A stretch of DNA of 64,000 bases, from assembly GCA_947503575.1 (NCBI GenBank), contig CANNDZ010000003.1, positions 1 to 64,000 of the forward strand, read 5' to 3'. Positions 18,525 to 28,074 of this stretch are shown here, piece after piece. How positions within the stretch are numbered: the stretch's first letter is position 1; each line of letters starts with the position of its first letter. The stretch comes from an uncultured Kordiimonas sp. (lineage in GTDB: Bacteria > Pseudomonadota > Alphaproteobacteria > Sphingomonadales > Kordiimonadaceae). The notes under the pieces were generated by a model that searched no databases, had not been told where the DNA came from, and was given only the letters and a program-made list of their open reading frames with translations. The position numbers were made by a program, and so were the translations under genes.

Positions 18525-19051
18525 GATGATGCTCCCCTAGTCGATTTTGATTTTTGCGCTGTGACTGGTTTTTTAGTTTTTACTGATTTTGCAGCTTTTG
18601 CTGGGTTTTCGGTTTTTGATGACTTTTTGGTTTGGCTCTTCGCTTTTTCGGGGGACTTTTTCGGAGCCTTTTTCACCTTTTCTTGCGGTTTTTCGTCATT
18701 TTTTGGCGAATTTTCGTTCTTTTTTGACGGTTTATCAGGCGCTTCTTCCGGCAATCCGGCGTTTTCAACCGCTTCCCGCTCTTTATTGGCCATAATATGT
18801 TCCGTGATTTCCTGCGGGCTCATACCGGGGCGCAAGCCCTCTTGCTTCCGCAAATCAGAAAACGGGTCAACCTCGCGCTCCACTTCGGCGGCCAGGTCTT
18901 CCACGCCCGAACGAAACTCTGCTGCCATTTCCCGTACCTTGCGCATGAAGCCACCAACTGTGCGCAACAGCTTGGGCAGCTCTTTGGGGCCCACGACCAC
19001 AAGCGCAAGCACCGCCACCACAAACAGTTCTATGGCACCAATATCCAGCAT
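18521..19051 (-). CDS. tatB: Sec-independent protein translocase TatB
   Basis: TatB links the TatC-bound substrate to TatA. The 176-aa protein has the usual N-terminal membrane helix ([31 protein letters not shown]) and an amphipathic helix ([18 protein letters not shown]). From about residue 110 the tail is a long Lys/Ser/Pro/Ala-rich low-complexity segment, unusually basic for TatB (see findings). It overlaps tatC by 4 bp and lies 88 bp after tatA. Confidence 0.94.
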   Translation of the reverse strand: MLDIGAIELFVVAVLALVVVGPKELPKLLRTVGGFMRKVREMAAEFRSGVEDLAAEVEREVDPFSDLRKQEGLRPGMSPQEITEHIMANKEREAVENAGLPEEAPDKPSKKNENSPKNDEKPQEKVKKAPKKSPEKAKSQTKKSSKTENPAKAAKSVKTKKPVTAQKSKSTRGASS

Positions 19052-19139
19052 GTCATTTGGCTCCGAGGAGAAAACGAAATTAAATCAGGGCGTTAGTATA
19101 AAAACAAAGCCTTTAGTGCCTTGGCAGGCAAAGCAGTGT

Positions 19140-19376
19140 TCAGGCATCTGCCTTATCTTTTTCATCCGCTTTTACGGCTTCACCGTCGATAACCCGCGCG
19201 TCCGAAACCGGTTTCGGTTCCTCGGCTTCTGCTTCCGCCGGGTCTTCCTTCAAGCCCTTACGAAAGCTTGTGATGCCTTTGGCAACGTCGCCCATCAAAT
19301 CAGAAATCTTGCCACGGCCAAACAGCAGAATGATCAAAAGCGCCACCAGCGCAATCTGCAACCAACCAGGAAACAT
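19140..19376 (-). CDS. tatA: Sec-independent protein translocase TatA
   Basis: TatA forms the pore or membrane-thinning element of the Tat system. The 78-aa protein has the N-terminal membrane helix [22 protein letters not shown], the hinge and amphipathic helix ([21 protein letters not shown]) and an acidic tail. ATG 19376 has GGAGAA about 6 bases upstream. With tatB and tatC it forms a complete tatABC set on one strand. Confidence 0.96.
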   Translation of the reverse strand: MFPGWLQIALVALLIILLFGRGKISDLMGDVAKGITSFRKGLKEDPAEAEAEEPKPVSDARVIDGEAVKADEKDKADA

Positions 19377-19442
19377 ATGTATTCTCCACTATCGAAAATA
19401 TCGATATTTAAATGCTTTACTGCATTTTTTTAAAGTTAATAG

Positions 19443-20222
19443 TTATCTTGTGTCCGCCGAACTCTCATCCGGCATATTGTCTATTTCTTCACCATCATCC
19501 GCAGTGTACAAACTGGCGTCTTCCCTCTCACTGTCGGCGATTGCCTCCTCGAGGTCAATCTGATCATCGTCTTCCGGCTCGCCGGGCGTTGGAATACCAC
19601 CCAGTTTATCCAGCGCCGTATCAACACTGTCCAGCAAACCAGCTGCTTTTAGTTCCTGCACACCGGGCAAGTCCTTGACACTTTCAATCCCGAAATGCAC
19701 CAGAAATTCATCAGTTGTGCCGTAAGTCACCGGGCGTCCCGGTGTGCGTTTCCGGCCTACCATACGGACCCAGCCTGCTTCCATCAGCACATCAAGTGTT
19801 CCTTTGGATATGGTGACGCCGCGCACGTCTTCAATCTCTGTGCGGGTCACAGGCTGGTGATACGCGATAATTGCCAGCGTCTCAACCGCGGCCCTCGACA
19901 GCTTGCGGGGTTCGTCTACCTCGCGCCGCAGCAGGAAGGACAAGTCCTCTGCGGTGCGGAACATATGCTTGCCAGCAAGCCGCACCAGGTTAACCCCTCG
20001 CGTTTCATAATCGGCTTTCAGGGCGTCAATGTGAGCCTCAACGTCCACGCCATCTGGCAAGCGCTCCGCAATATCCTCAACGGACAGCGGCGCTTCACTT
20101 GCGAACAGTATGGCTTCAACCATACGGCGATGCTGTAACACCACGTCTGGCTCTAAAGCCATCGCAGGGTTTTCCTGATCGCCTTCGAGGTGCCTTTCCT
20201 CAATGTGTCCGTCGTCAGACAT
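19443..20222 (-). CDS. scpB: Segregation and condensation protein ScpB
   Basis: ScpB joins ScpA and SMC in the bacterial condensin complex. The 259-aa protein has the paired winged-helix region (RMVEAILFASEAPLSVEDIAERLP ... AAVETLAIIAYHQPVTRTEIEDVRGV ... LMEAGWVRMVGRKRTPGRPVTYGTTDEFLVHFGI), followed by an acidic tail of about 50 residues. It follows scpA by 38 bp. Confidence 0.96.
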   Translation of the reverse strand: MSDDGHIEERHLEGDQENPAMALEPDVVLQHRRMVEAILFASEAPLSVEDIAERLPDGVDVEAHIDALKADYETRGVNLVRLAGKHMFRTAEDLSFLLRREVDEPRKLSRAAVETLAIIAYHQPVTRTEIEDVRGVTISKGTLDVLMEAGWVRMVGRKRTPGRPVTYGTTDEFLVHFGIESVKDLPGVQELKAAGLLDSVDTALDKLGGIPTPGEPEDDDQIDLEEAIADSEREDASLYTADDGEEIDNMPDESSADTR

Positions 20223-20260
20223 ACGTCCCTGCCCTGTATCCCGTCTGGCCCTCTGGCCAC

Positions 20261-21034
20261 CTAGCTGTCCTGCCTTTGCCGCAAGTAAATGGGTCCAAAA
20301 GTTTCCATTTGACGCAAATCGGCGTTGCCTTGGCGTGCCAGCTCCAGGCTGGCGGCAAACATGCTTGCCAAAGCGGATTTACGCAAGCGTTTATCTTGCA
20401 TATCTGTCGGTAAAAAGTCAGCAAGCTGTGACCAGTTAAACGCCTGACCAATCAGACCATTCAGCCGCTCCAATGCGTCTTCCAGCGAAAACACCGGCCG
20501 ACGCTCTATCCGAATTTCTGTGATCGAAAACCGCTGTCGGTTTTCTGCGTAGGCTTTTAAAAGCTCATACAGGGTCACGTCATAATGCCCGCGCTTTAGC
20601 ACTTTCAGGCCTTCAGGGCGTCCCCGACGAAACACGTCCCTGCCCATACGGTCCCGCGCCATGATCCGTGCGCCAGCTTCGCGCATTGCTTCCAGCCGTT
20701 GCAGCCGCAGCTGAAGCCTGAACGCCAGTTCTTCCGCCGATGGCTCTTCACCGTCATCTTCCTTGGGCAACAGCAGCCGTGACTTGAGGTAGGCCAGCCA
20801 CGCCGCCATCACCAGATAGTCTGCTGCCAACTCCAGCTTTATCCGCCGGGCTTCGGCTACAAATTCCAGATACTGTTCAACAAGTTGCAAAATCGATATC
20901 TGCGTCAAGTCGACCTTCTGGGCGCGCGCCAACGTCAGCAGAATATCCAGTGGGCCTTCAAACCCATCAATCTGCAATACCAGATGGTCTTCACCCGGTG
21001 CGGCTGGTGCCTTTATGTCTTCCTCAAAGTCCAT
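20261..21034 (-). CDS. scpA: Segregation and condensation protein ScpA
   Basis: ScpA is the kleisin subunit bridging SMC heads. The 257-aa protein carries the family signature DGFEGPLDILLTLARAQKVDLTQISI (about 24-49), YLVMAAWLAYLKSRLLLP, and the C-terminal winged-helix segment near FSLEDALERLNGLIG. It starts 9 bp after the M50-like gene. Confidence 0.96.
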   Translation of the reverse strand: MDFEEDIKAPAAPGEDHLVLQIDGFEGPLDILLTLARAQKVDLTQISILQLVEQYLEFVAEARRIKLELAADYLVMAAWLAYLKSRLLLPKEDDGEEPSAEELAFRLQLRLQRLEAMREAGARIMARDRMGRDVFRRGRPEGLKVLKRGHYDVTLYELLKAYAENRQRFSITEIRIERRPVFSLEDALERLNGLIGQAFNWSQLADFLPTDMQDKRLRKSALASMFAASLELARQGNADLRQMETFGPIYLRQRQDS

Positions 21035-21043
21035 GAGCGAACT

Positions 21044-21691
21044 TTAAACCCCAACCATGGCTGCAACCAAGTTGATTATCAGCGTTGCAGGCACAACGAT
21101 GATAGGCTGGGCGAAAATGAAGATACCAATAACGATAAAAAAACCATAGGGCTCAACGCTTCTAAACGTTTGAGCTGCCTCATAAGGTAGAAAATGTTCA
21201 AGAATTTTGCCGCCGTCCAAACCCGGCACAGGTAATAAACCAATAACCAGGAAGATGCAGGAAAGCTGGATGCCAGCTATGGCCATTTGGTACACCCAAT
21301 CCTGCTGGTTAAGGCCAAAATCAATCCCAAACCGCAGAATATAGGCCCACAAAATTGCCATTAAAAACAAGGCCCCTGGCCCCGCAAGAGCCAGATACAA
21401 AAGACCTTTGCGTATATCCTTGAAATTGGTCACCCGAATATCAATCGGTTTGGCCTGCCCAAGTAGAATAGGCAAGTTCAACACAACAAAGGCTACAACC
21501 GGCACCACCCCTGTCCATATTGGGTCTGCATGATTAAGGGGGTTGGCTGACAAACGCCCACCTTGCTGAACGCTCCAGTCGCCCATTTTATGGGCAACAT
21601 AGCCACGCAGCGCTTCCCGCCATGTGACGGCCAGCAAAAATGGCAGTGCCATTATGCTCACCTCATAAAATTTTTCTGCGAGAATTTCCAA
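21044..21691 (-). CDS. M50 (site-2 protease) family protein with degenerate active site
   Basis: The 215-aa integral membrane protein aligns by eye with the short site-2 protease/M50B family: the catalytic helix region (FLLAVTWREALRGYVAHKMGD), NPLNHADP, LALAGPGALFLMAIL and LLPVPGLDGGKIL. In active enzymes the first motif contains HExxH. Here the nucleotides clearly encode R-E-A-L-R, so both zinc-binding His residues are replaced by Arg. The third ligand region (LDGG) is intact. It is therefore probably not a zinc protease. It lies between nagZ (5 bp) and scpA (9 bp), in one operon. Confidence 0.85.
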   Translation of the reverse strand: MEILAEKFYEVSIMALPFLLAVTWREALRGYVAHKMGDWSVQQGGRLSANPLNHADPIWTGVVPVVAFVVLNLPILLGQAKPIDIRVTNFKDIRKGLLYLALAGPGALFLMAILWAYILRFGIDFGLNQQDWVYQMAIAGIQLSCIFLVIGLLPVPGLDGGKILEHFLPYEAAQTFRSVEPYGFFIVIGIFIFAQPIIVVPATLIINLVAAMVGV

Positions 21692-21696
21692 CTGGT

Positions 21697-22722
21697 CTAT
21701 CCTTCAAGCTGCTGATGGAGATGCCCAATCAGGCTTTCATAGTCGCGTTCCAGGTCTTCTCGGTCCTGCGCGGGTTGATTTCCCACAAACCTGATCAAAT
21801 CAGCAATACGCTGTCGCAGGCCTTGTGCCGCTTCGGGTATCGCCGCCGCCACTTCCTTCATTTCCTGCATATCCCGGTTGCAATGTAAAACAAGGTCACA
21901 TCCGGCACCAAGGGCCTTTGCCGCCCGTGTTGCAAAACTACCTTCCAGGGCATGCATGGATAAATCATCTGTCATTACCAGCCCTCCATAGCCTATTTCC
22001 TGCCGGATGACTTGCTGGATCACTTTAGGGGACAAAGTAGCCGGTAGGTCAGGGTCAACCGCTTCGTATACGATATGTGCGGTCATCGCGAACGGACAAT
22101 GGTTCAGCTGGCGGAACGGATAAAAATCAGTCTCTGTCAGGACCTGATAGGCATCGGTTACTCTCGGCAAGCTTTTGTGGCTGTCCACCAATGCACGCCC
22201 ATGCCCCGGCATATGCTTGATAACCGGCAATATGCCGCTTGCTTCCATACAGCTTATAGCAATACGCCCCAGGTCGCTAACGACTTCCAGATCGTTTGAA
22301 TAGGCCCTGTCATCAATAATATCAGCACTGCCATCAATGGGCAGGTCCAGGACAGGGGCGCAATTCATGTTAATGCCCATACGGCGCAAATCGTCTGACA
22401 TCAGACGGCAAGTTGCCGCCAGCGCCTTTTCTGCTAGCGCTTTGTCCTTTTCCGCGCAATCACCGAACAGCTTCATTGCCGGATAGGCTCGCCATTCTGG
22501 CGGCCCCATACGCTGCACGCGCCCGCCCTCTTGGTCTATAGCGATCAAAACATCAGAGCGATCAACGCAGAGTTTCAAGTCGGTAGTGAGCGTTAAAAGT
22601 TGCTGGGGCGAGATAATATTACGGGCAAACAGAATAAAGCCGGCGGGTTGAACGGCTTCAAAAAAACTGCGTTCTGCATCGCTGAGCGCGGGACCAGCAC
22701 AGCCAAAAATCACCGGTTTCAT
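21697..22722 (-). CDS. nagZ: Beta-N-acetylhexosaminidase NagZ
   Basis: NagZ is a cytoplasmic family-3 glycosidase that removes GlcNAc from anhydromuropeptides in cell-wall recycling. The 341-aa protein has no signal peptide and shows ILFARNI, IAIDQEGGRVQRM, and the catalytic loop KHMPGHGRALVDSHKSLP, followed by AMTAHIVYEAVDPDLPATLS and the nucleophile region GGLVMTDDLSMHAL. It follows the SPOR gene by 9 bp. Confidence 0.96.
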   Translation of the reverse strand: MKPVIFGCAGPALSDAERSFFEAVQPAGFILFARNIISPQQLLTLTTDLKLCVDRSDVLIAIDQEGGRVQRMGPPEWRAYPAMKLFGDCAEKDKALAEKALAATCRLMSDDLRRMGINMNCAPVLDLPIDGSADIIDDRAYSNDLEVVSDLGRIAISCMEASGILPVIKHMPGHGRALVDSHKSLPRVTDAYQVLTETDFYPFRQLNHCPFAMTAHIVYEAVDPDLPATLSPKVIQQVIRQEIGYGGLVMTDDLSMHALEGSFATRAAKALGAGCDLVLHCNRDMQEMKEVAAAIPEAAQGLRQRIADLIRFVGNQPAQDREDLERDYESLIGHLHQQLEG

Positions 22723-22731
22723 ACATGTGCC

Positions 22732-23538
22732 TTACGGGTTGATAACGAAACAGGCTTGTTGTTGTGTGCGCAAGGCAATGCAAACCGCGTCTGCTTCGGC
22801 CCGTGTTGCCAGCATGCCGACACGCAGACGGTAAAGGGTGCGGTCACCACTTTGAACCGGAACATACACGGGTGAAAGGTCACCCAGTTCGCGCTGAAAC
22901 TTCCCGCGGGCGGCACGCCATGCAGTTGCCGCCGTTTGCTCAGACCCGTAAGCCCCCAATTGGACGCGGTATTGGCCTGTTTCTGTGCTTGCTAAAGTTT
23001 CAGGTGCCGGCGCTGCAACCGCCGCTTGCTGGGTCTGTTCGGCCGCTGGCTGTTGCGCGGGTTGGGGTGCCTGTGTAGGTTGCTTTTCAGCGGTATCCAT
23101 TGCCGCTTCTGCCAGATCGCCAATTGTATCCTGCCCGTCTGCTACTGCGGCAGCAGTTTCTTCGGGCAAGTCCGGGATTTCCTTTACGGGTTGTTCCGGC
23201 TGCATGCCGATTTGAACACGCGCTGTTGCAGGCGCACCGTCGCCTATTTCCAATACTGCCTTGTCCTGATGGTCCACCTTAAGGCCACCTGCCTCGTCGG
23301 GGCGTTCACGTATTGGCGCTGTCTCTGCTGCAATATGACGGGGTCCTTCGTTTGGTGCGTCCTTATACAGAACCACAATAGCCGCAACAAACACAATAAC
23401 CACCAAGGCAGCAATACTTACCGCGATCAATTTCATCCGGCCCGACGAGAACAAGCCGCCTTCGTCTTCTGCCTCCGGTACAGGTTGCAGCCACGGCGGG
23501 ATATCTTTTGTTGGTTCACTATTGTCTGTATCGGCCAT
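22732..23538 (-). CDS. SPOR domain-containing membrane protein
   Basis: The 268-aa protein has a cytoplasmic acidic N-terminus, one membrane span at about residues 36-57 (LIAVSIAALVVIVFVAAIVVLY), a long Ala/Pro/Gln-rich periplasmic linker and a C-terminal SPOR domain (from about 187, YRVQLGAYGSEQTAATAW). SPOR domains bind denuded glycan strands at division septa, so a role in division is likely. It follows argS directly, with no gap between the argS stop and its start. Confidence 0.92.
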   Translation of the reverse strand: MADTDNSEPTKDIPPWLQPVPEAEDEGGLFSSGRMKLIAVSIAALVVIVFVAAIVVLYKDAPNEGPRHIAAETAPIRERPDEAGGLKVDHQDKAVLEIGDGAPATARVQIGMQPEQPVKEIPDLPEETAAAVADGQDTIGDLAEAAMDTAEKQPTQAPQPAQQPAAEQTQQAAVAAPAPETLASTETGQYRVQLGAYGSEQTAATAWRAARGKFQRELGDLSPVYVPVQSGDRTLYRLRVGMLATRAEADAVCIALRTQQQACFVINP

Positions 23539-25293
23539 TTAGCGCATTTCCTCAACGGGTGTCACACCAAGGATACCAAGGCCGCCAACGATTACAATCG
23601 CAACTGCACGGATCATCGCCAAGCGCGCTTTAGTGACAGCTTCGTCGCCCTCAATCACAAAACGCAGGTCAGCCTTTTCGTTCCCCTTGTTCCACAGACT
23701 ATGAAACTCTGACGCCAGATCATAGAGGAAAAATGCAATCCGGTGCGGTTCATGGGCTTCGGCGGCAGCTTCCACAATACGCGGAAACGCACAGCATTGC
23801 TTAATCAGCGCTATTTCAGACTCGTCCGATAAAAGGCTTAGGTCCGCGCCACCCAGCGATGCTTCGGATGTATCAATGGTCGGGAACATATCAGGCGCCC
23901 GGTTTTTCAATACTGAGCAGATACGAGCATGCGCATACTGGACATAAAAGACCGGGTTGTCTTTTGACTGTTCTGTCACCTTGCTGAAATCAAAATCGAG
24001 CGGTGCATCGTTCTTGCGGGTTAGCATGATAAAGCGCGTGACGTCTTTGCCAACCTCATCCACTACATCACGAAGTGTTATGAAGTTACCAGCCCGCTTG
24101 GACATTTTAAAGGGCTCGCCATCTTTGAACAAACGCACCATTTGGCAGATTTTCACATCCAGGTGCGCGTCATCAGCCAGTGCCCTAACCGCATTTTGCG
24201 TGCGCTTGACATGGCCGCTATGGTCCGCGCCCCAAACATCAATCATGGAATGGAAACCACGCTTGTATTTATCAAAATGGTACGCGATATCAGCAGCAAA
24301 ATACGTGTAGTCGCCGTTGGATTTTTGCAGGGCATGGTCATGGTCTTCACCAAAAGCCGTTGCGCGAAAGAGCGTTTGCTCCCTCGGTTCCCAATCATCG
24401 GGCTTCTTGCCTTTTGGTGGCTCTAGAACCCCTTCGTAAATGTGGCCACGTGCGCGCAGGTCTTCAATTGCTTCTTCAATGCGGGCGCTTTTATGCAAGG
24501 TTTGCTCAGAAAAGAAGACTTCCTGCGCGATGCCCAGGGTTTCCAGATCAGACCGTATCAAGTCCATCATCGCATCTGTGGCTTCCAAACGAATAGTTTG
24601 CAGCCATTCGCTTTCGTCGGCCCCAAGCCATTTGTCGCCGTATTTTTCTTTTAGATGCTCGCCGAGTGGTACCAGATAATCGCCCGGATACAGGCCCTCG
24701 GGTATCGCACCAATATCTTCACCAAACGCTTGCCGGTACCGAAGATGTGCAGACCGAGCCAAGGTATCGATTTGCCCACCGGCGTCATTGATCAGATATT
24801 CTTTGGTAACATCAAAACCCGCTTTGGACAGCAAGTTGGCAAGCGCATCGCCAAACACCGCGCCGCGAACATGGCCCACATGCAACGGCCCTGTTGGGTT
24901 GGCTGACACATATTCAACGTTCACTTTTTCATGGTCGCCCACAGTGCTGGACCCGTAGTCCTTGCCTTTGGCCAGAATAACGCCGATCTGCTTTTGCCAG
25001 AAAGCTGGCGCAAGTCGCATGTTGATGAAACCCGGGCCTGCGACCTCTACAGCAGCAACGTCAGCGTCCGCTTCCAGCGCGGGAGCGAGCATATCAGCAA
25101 GGGCCCGTGGGTTGGTTTTGGCCTGTTTGGCAAGCACCATGGCAGCATTGGTTGCTAGATCACCGTGGCTCGCGTCCCGTGGTGGTTCAACGGTGATATT
25201 TTTAAAATCAAGGGTGGTGGGCAAATCGCCACTTGCTGAAAGGCCATCAAGCGCCCTTTCAACCACACCCCGAAAATGGGTAAACACATTCAT
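23539..25293 (-). CDS. argS: Arginyl-tRNA synthetase
   Basis: This class I synthetase charges tRNA-Arg. The 584-aa protein has the N-terminal additional domain, HIGH motif in [21 protein letters not shown], the signature [17 protein letters not shown], a KMSK-like [20 protein letters not shown] and the C-terminal anticodon-binding domain (HPQ-type helices near [20 protein letters not shown]). It is 32 bp after dgt and abuts the SPOR gene. Confidence 0.97.
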   Translation of the reverse strand: MNVFTHFRGVVERALDGLSASGDLPTTLDFKNITVEPPRDASHGDLATNAAMVLAKQAKTNPRALADMLAPALEADADVAAVEVAGPGFINMRLAPAFWQKQIGVILAKGKDYGSSTVGDHEKVNVEYVSANPTGPLHVGHVRGAVFGDALANLLSKAGFDVTKEYLINDAGGQIDTLARSAHLRYRQAFGEDIGAIPEGLYPGDYLVPLGEHLKEKYGDKWLGADESEWLQTIRLEATDAMMDLIRSDLETLGIAQEVFFSEQTLHKSARIEEAIEDLRARGHIYEGVLEPPKGKKPDDWEPREQTLFRATAFGEDHDHALQKSNGDYTYFAADIAYHFDKYKRGFHSMIDVWGADHSGHVKRTQNAVRALADDAHLDVKICQMVRLFKDGEPFKMSKRAGNFITLRDVVDEVGKDVTRFIMLTRKNDAPLDFDFSKVTEQSKDNPVFYVQYAHARICSVLKNRAPDMFPTIDTSEASLGGADLSLLSDESEIALIKQCCAFPRIVEAAAEAHEPHRIAFFLYDLASEFHSLWNKGNEKADLRFVIEGDEAVTKARLAMIRAVAIVIVGGLGILGVTPVEEMR

Positions 25294-25325
25294 GATTATA
25301 GTCTTTCCTGTCTGTCAGGACGCCT

Positions 25326-26537
25326 TTAAATGGAAACGTCTGCCAGATCAAATAATTTGGCGTGCTCGCGGAAAGCGAACCTGTCTGTCATGCCGGCAAC
25401 AAAATCGGCGACAATACGAGCGGTTTCGGCGGCGTCGGCATCCTTCACCTTGCGGTTCCAGTCTGTCGGTAGGCATTCTGGCTCTGCCAAATACAAAGAA
25501 AACAGGTCATTCAGCACCCGCTTGGCCTTACTGCCCATACGGTTGACCAGATAATGCCGGTACATGCGATCAGCCAGGAATTCCTTCAATTCTACAACCG
25601 CCGATGAAATATTGCGGCCAAATGCGATAACCGGCTCCCCGGCGTTGCGGATATCGTCCACTGATTGTGGGTTAAGGTCGCGTAATCGTCGGCCACTTTC
25701 GACCATAACATCTGCCACCATGCGGTTAATCATGCGGCGCACCAGTTCATGGATGAGGATATCCTTACTGGCACCCGGGTATGTCAGCAATACCTCGTCG
25801 ATCAATTGCGCGACCACCGGAATTTGCTTAAGGTCATCCAGCTCAAACAACCCAGCGCGCAGGCCGTCGTCCAGATCGTGGCTTGAGTAAGCGATATCGT
25901 CTGCCAGGGCGGCAAGCTGTGCTTCTGCACTGGGATACGTGTGCAGCATTAAGTCATTTTCAGGCAGATAGTCACGAATGCCAAAAGGCAGGTCAGTCGG
26001 CGGACTTTTATGATCTATCGCCTTTTTCACCAGCGGGCCATTGTGTTTGGCCAGCCCTTCCAGGGTTTCCCATGTCAGATTAAGCCCATCAAAGGACGCA
26101 TACCGGCTTTCCAGGCGTGTCAGAAGCCGCAGTGCCTGGGCGTTATGGTCAAAACCTTCGTAGTTTTTCATACATTCGTCCAGCACCGTTTCGCCGATAT
26201 GGCCAAAGGGCGGATGCCCCAGATCGTGCGCAAGTGCCAGCACTTCACCCAAGTCCTCGTTAAGGTGCATGGACCGACATACAGACCGCGCAATCTGTGA
26301 TACTTCAAGTGAGTGCGTAAGCCGCGTACGGAAATGGTCGCCTTCGTGATACACAAAAACCTGAGTTTTGTGCTTTAGACGCCGAAAACTGGAGGAGTGA
26401 ATCACCCGGTCGCGGTCCCGCTGGTAACAACTGCGGGATGCGGTTTCCGGTTCGGGCATCAGACGACCACGACTTTCTGAGGGCTTGCAGGCATAAGATG
26501 CTAGGGTTTCCTCATAGTGCGGCAGACTGTCTGACAT
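25326..26537 (-). CDS. dgt: Deoxyguanosinetriphosphate triphosphohydrolase-like protein
   Basis: The 403-aa HD-domain protein matches the dGTPase-like family that hydrolyses dNTPs to nucleoside and triphosphate. Metal-binding motifs are RTRLTHSLEVSQIARS and ALAHDLGHPPFGHIGE (HD), with DDIAYSSHDLDDGLR further on. ATG 26537 is preferred, with GGAGAA about 6 bases upstream. The gene is divergent from erpA and first in the dgt-argS-SPOR-nagZ run. Confidence 0.94.
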   Translation of the reverse strand: MSDSLPHYEETLASYACKPSESRGRLMPEPETASRSCYQRDRDRVIHSSSFRRLKHKTQVFVYHEGDHFRTRLTHSLEVSQIARSVCRSMHLNEDLGEVLALAHDLGHPPFGHIGETVLDECMKNYEGFDHNAQALRLLTRLESRYASFDGLNLTWETLEGLAKHNGPLVKKAIDHKSPPTDLPFGIRDYLPENDLMLHTYPSAEAQLAALADDIAYSSHDLDDGLRAGLFELDDLKQIPVVAQLIDEVLLTYPGASKDILIHELVRRMINRMVADVMVESGRRLRDLNPQSVDDIRNAGEPVIAFGRNISSAVVELKEFLADRMYRHYLVNRMGSKAKRVLNDLFSLYLAEPECLPTDWNRKVKDADAAETARIVADFVAGMTDRFAFREHAKLFDLADVSI

Positions 26538-26709
26538 GGTGTTCTCCAACAACTAAATCACTAAAAAAATCGGTAAACTGGGTATTTTCAGGGCTATAAA
26601 CAGCCTGTTATCGCACCCTATCTTCCTGCATTTTTTTGGGCAATTCTTTTTACCTAACAGACACAGGAAATTTGTTCTTTTGCGACAGATATCTTGATTT
26701 GGTGACAGA

Positions 26710-26738
26710 TTGACCTTTTGGACTGCACACCTTACATT
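26710..26738 (+). promoter_or_regulatory. Probable sigma70-type promoter of erpA
   Basis: TTGACC, a 17-bp spacer and TACATT lie 40 bp upstream of the erpA start. Both boxes are close to consensus and the spacing is ideal. Confidence 0.55.
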
Positions 26739-26778
26739 AGACACACGGTAGTTTTCGTAACCTGAGAGAGTTTTGAGC

Positions 26779-27168
26779 ATGGCACAAGCCCAGGAAAATA
26801 CGGCCCCAAAGACCGCGACTTCAGAGACCGCGACCCGACCCGGTCCCGTTGGCTTGAGCGAGCGTGCAGCGGCGCGTGTGGCAAACCTTATCGAGCAGCA
26901 AGGCAACCCTGACCTGAAACTGCGTCTTTCGGTATCTGGTGGCGGATGCAGTGGCTTCCAATATGGGTTTGACTTCGATGAAGCCCAAAAACCGGACGAT
27001 ATTGTGGTAACTCGTGACGGTGTAACCATGCTGGTGGACAGCATGTCGCTTCTGTATCTCACTGGGTCTGAAGTTGATTTTGTAGAAGATTTGGTTGGTG
27101 CCTCGTTTCAGGTGGTTAACCCCAACGCCAGCTCTTCATGCGGCTGCGGGTCTTCTTTTTCGATTTAA
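26779..27168 (+). CDS. erpA: A-type iron-sulfur carrier protein ErpA
   Basis: ErpA delivers Fe-S clusters to apoproteins. The 129-aa protein has the three conserved cysteines of A-type carriers: C57 in [10 protein letters not shown] and C121/C123 in SSCGCGSSF at the end. An N-terminal extension of about 25 Thr/Ala-rich residues is present. ATG 26779 is chosen over a TTG two codons upstream; GAGAG lies before it. A terminator follows at 27222. The location between dgt and xth is common in alphaproteobacteria. Confidence 0.93.
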   Translation: MAQAQENTAPKTATSETATRPGPVGLSERAAARVANLIEQQGNPDLKLRLSVSGGGCSGFQYGFDFDEAQKPDDIVVTRDGVTMLVDSMSLLYLTGSEVDFVEDLVGASFQVVNPNASSSCGCGSSFSI

Positions 27169-27221
27169 ATAGCCCAGCATTGAACCTGTTTGGACCAAAC
27201 AGTTACTAGACTTTGACAATC

Positions 27222-27249
27222 ACGCCCCTATTGTGCAGGGGCGTTTTTT
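27222..27249 (+). terminator. Rho-independent terminator of erpA
   Basis: ACGCCCCT and AGGGGCGT form a perfect 8-bp stem around ATTGTGC; the stem's last T and the following bases give TTTTTT. It is 54 bp after the erpA stop and precedes xth. Confidence 0.9.
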
Positions 27250-27288
27250 ATTGCTTTGCGTTTGTGAAGACTTGGCAGGGGACATACA

Positions 27289-28074
27289 TTGAAAATTGCG
27301 ACCTTCAACATCAATGGTATTAAGGCACGGTTGCCACGGCTGCTGGAATGGCTGGACACCTTTTCCCCAGATGTTGCCTGCCTACAGGAAATCAAAAGTA
27401 TTGATGAAAACTTCCCCCGGTTGGAGTTTGAGGAGCGCGGCTGGCATGTGGAAACCCACGGACAGAAATCTTTCAACGGGGTCGCCATCTTGTCAAAAAC
27501 CCCTATGGAAGACGTGATGCGCCGCCTGCCTGCCCTTGATGGCGGCCCGGCAGATGACGACGAACAGGCACGGTATATGGAAGCCACCATCAAAGGTGTG
27601 CGTGTCGCCACAATTTATCTGCCCAATGGTAACCCGCGCCCCGGCCCGAAGTTTGATTATAAACTTGCATGGATGGAGCGTTTGCATGCCCGTGCAGCAG
27701 ACTTGTTGAAAACTGAAAAACCGGTTGTTCTGGCTGGTGATTATAATGTTATTCCAGCGGACATAGACTGCTACGACCCTGCGGCATGGGTCGATGACGC
27801 GCTCACGCAACCGGAAAGTCGGGGGTATTTGCGGGCGATCCTGAACCTTGGTTACACCGATGCCCTACGGCAAATTCAGCCATACGGCCAAGCCTACAGT
27901 TATTGGGATTTCCAGCGCGGTGCATGGCAAAAGGACAATGGTATCCGCATCGACCATCTATTGCTATCGCCGCAAGCTGCTGATTTGATTAAAGATTGTC
28001 AGGTTGATCGCATACCACGCGGCAAGGAAAAACCCAGCGACCATACCCCTGTATGGGTAGAACTCGACGTTTAG
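27289..28074 (+). CDS. xth: Exodeoxyribonuclease III
   Basis: This is an apurinic/apyrimidinic endonuclease and 3' exonuclease of base-excision repair. The 261-aa protein of the exonuclease-endonuclease-phosphatase fold has ATFNINGIKARL, CLQEIKSID (metal-binding Glu), ATIYLPNGNP, LAGDYNVIPADIDCYDP, WDFQRGAWQKDNGIRIDHLLLSP and a terminal SDHTPVWVELDV with the catalytic His. The start is a TTG with AGGGGA 6 bases upstream. Its stop overlaps the stop of the convergent panD. Confidence 0.95.
   Translation: MKIATFNINGIKARLPRLLEWLDTFSPDVACLQEIKSIDENFPRLEFEERGWHVETHGQKSFNGVAILSKTPMEDVMRRLPALDGGPADDDEQARYMEATIKGVRVATIYLPNGNPRPGPKFDYKLAWMERLHARAADLLKTEKPVVLAGDYNVIPADIDCYDPAAWVDDALTQPESRGYLRAILNLGYTDALRQIQPYGQAYSYWDFQRGAWQKDNGIRIDHLLLSPQAADLIKDCQVDRIPRGKEKPSDHTPVWVELDV

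Noticed and set aside
18507-19433. Phe-rich plus-strand open frame over tatB and tatA
   Set aside because: It is a mirror of the Lys-rich TatB tail; tatA and tatB are certain.
26553-27062. Minus-strand open frame between dgt and erpA
   Set aside because: It overlaps erpA and its promoter and has no family features.
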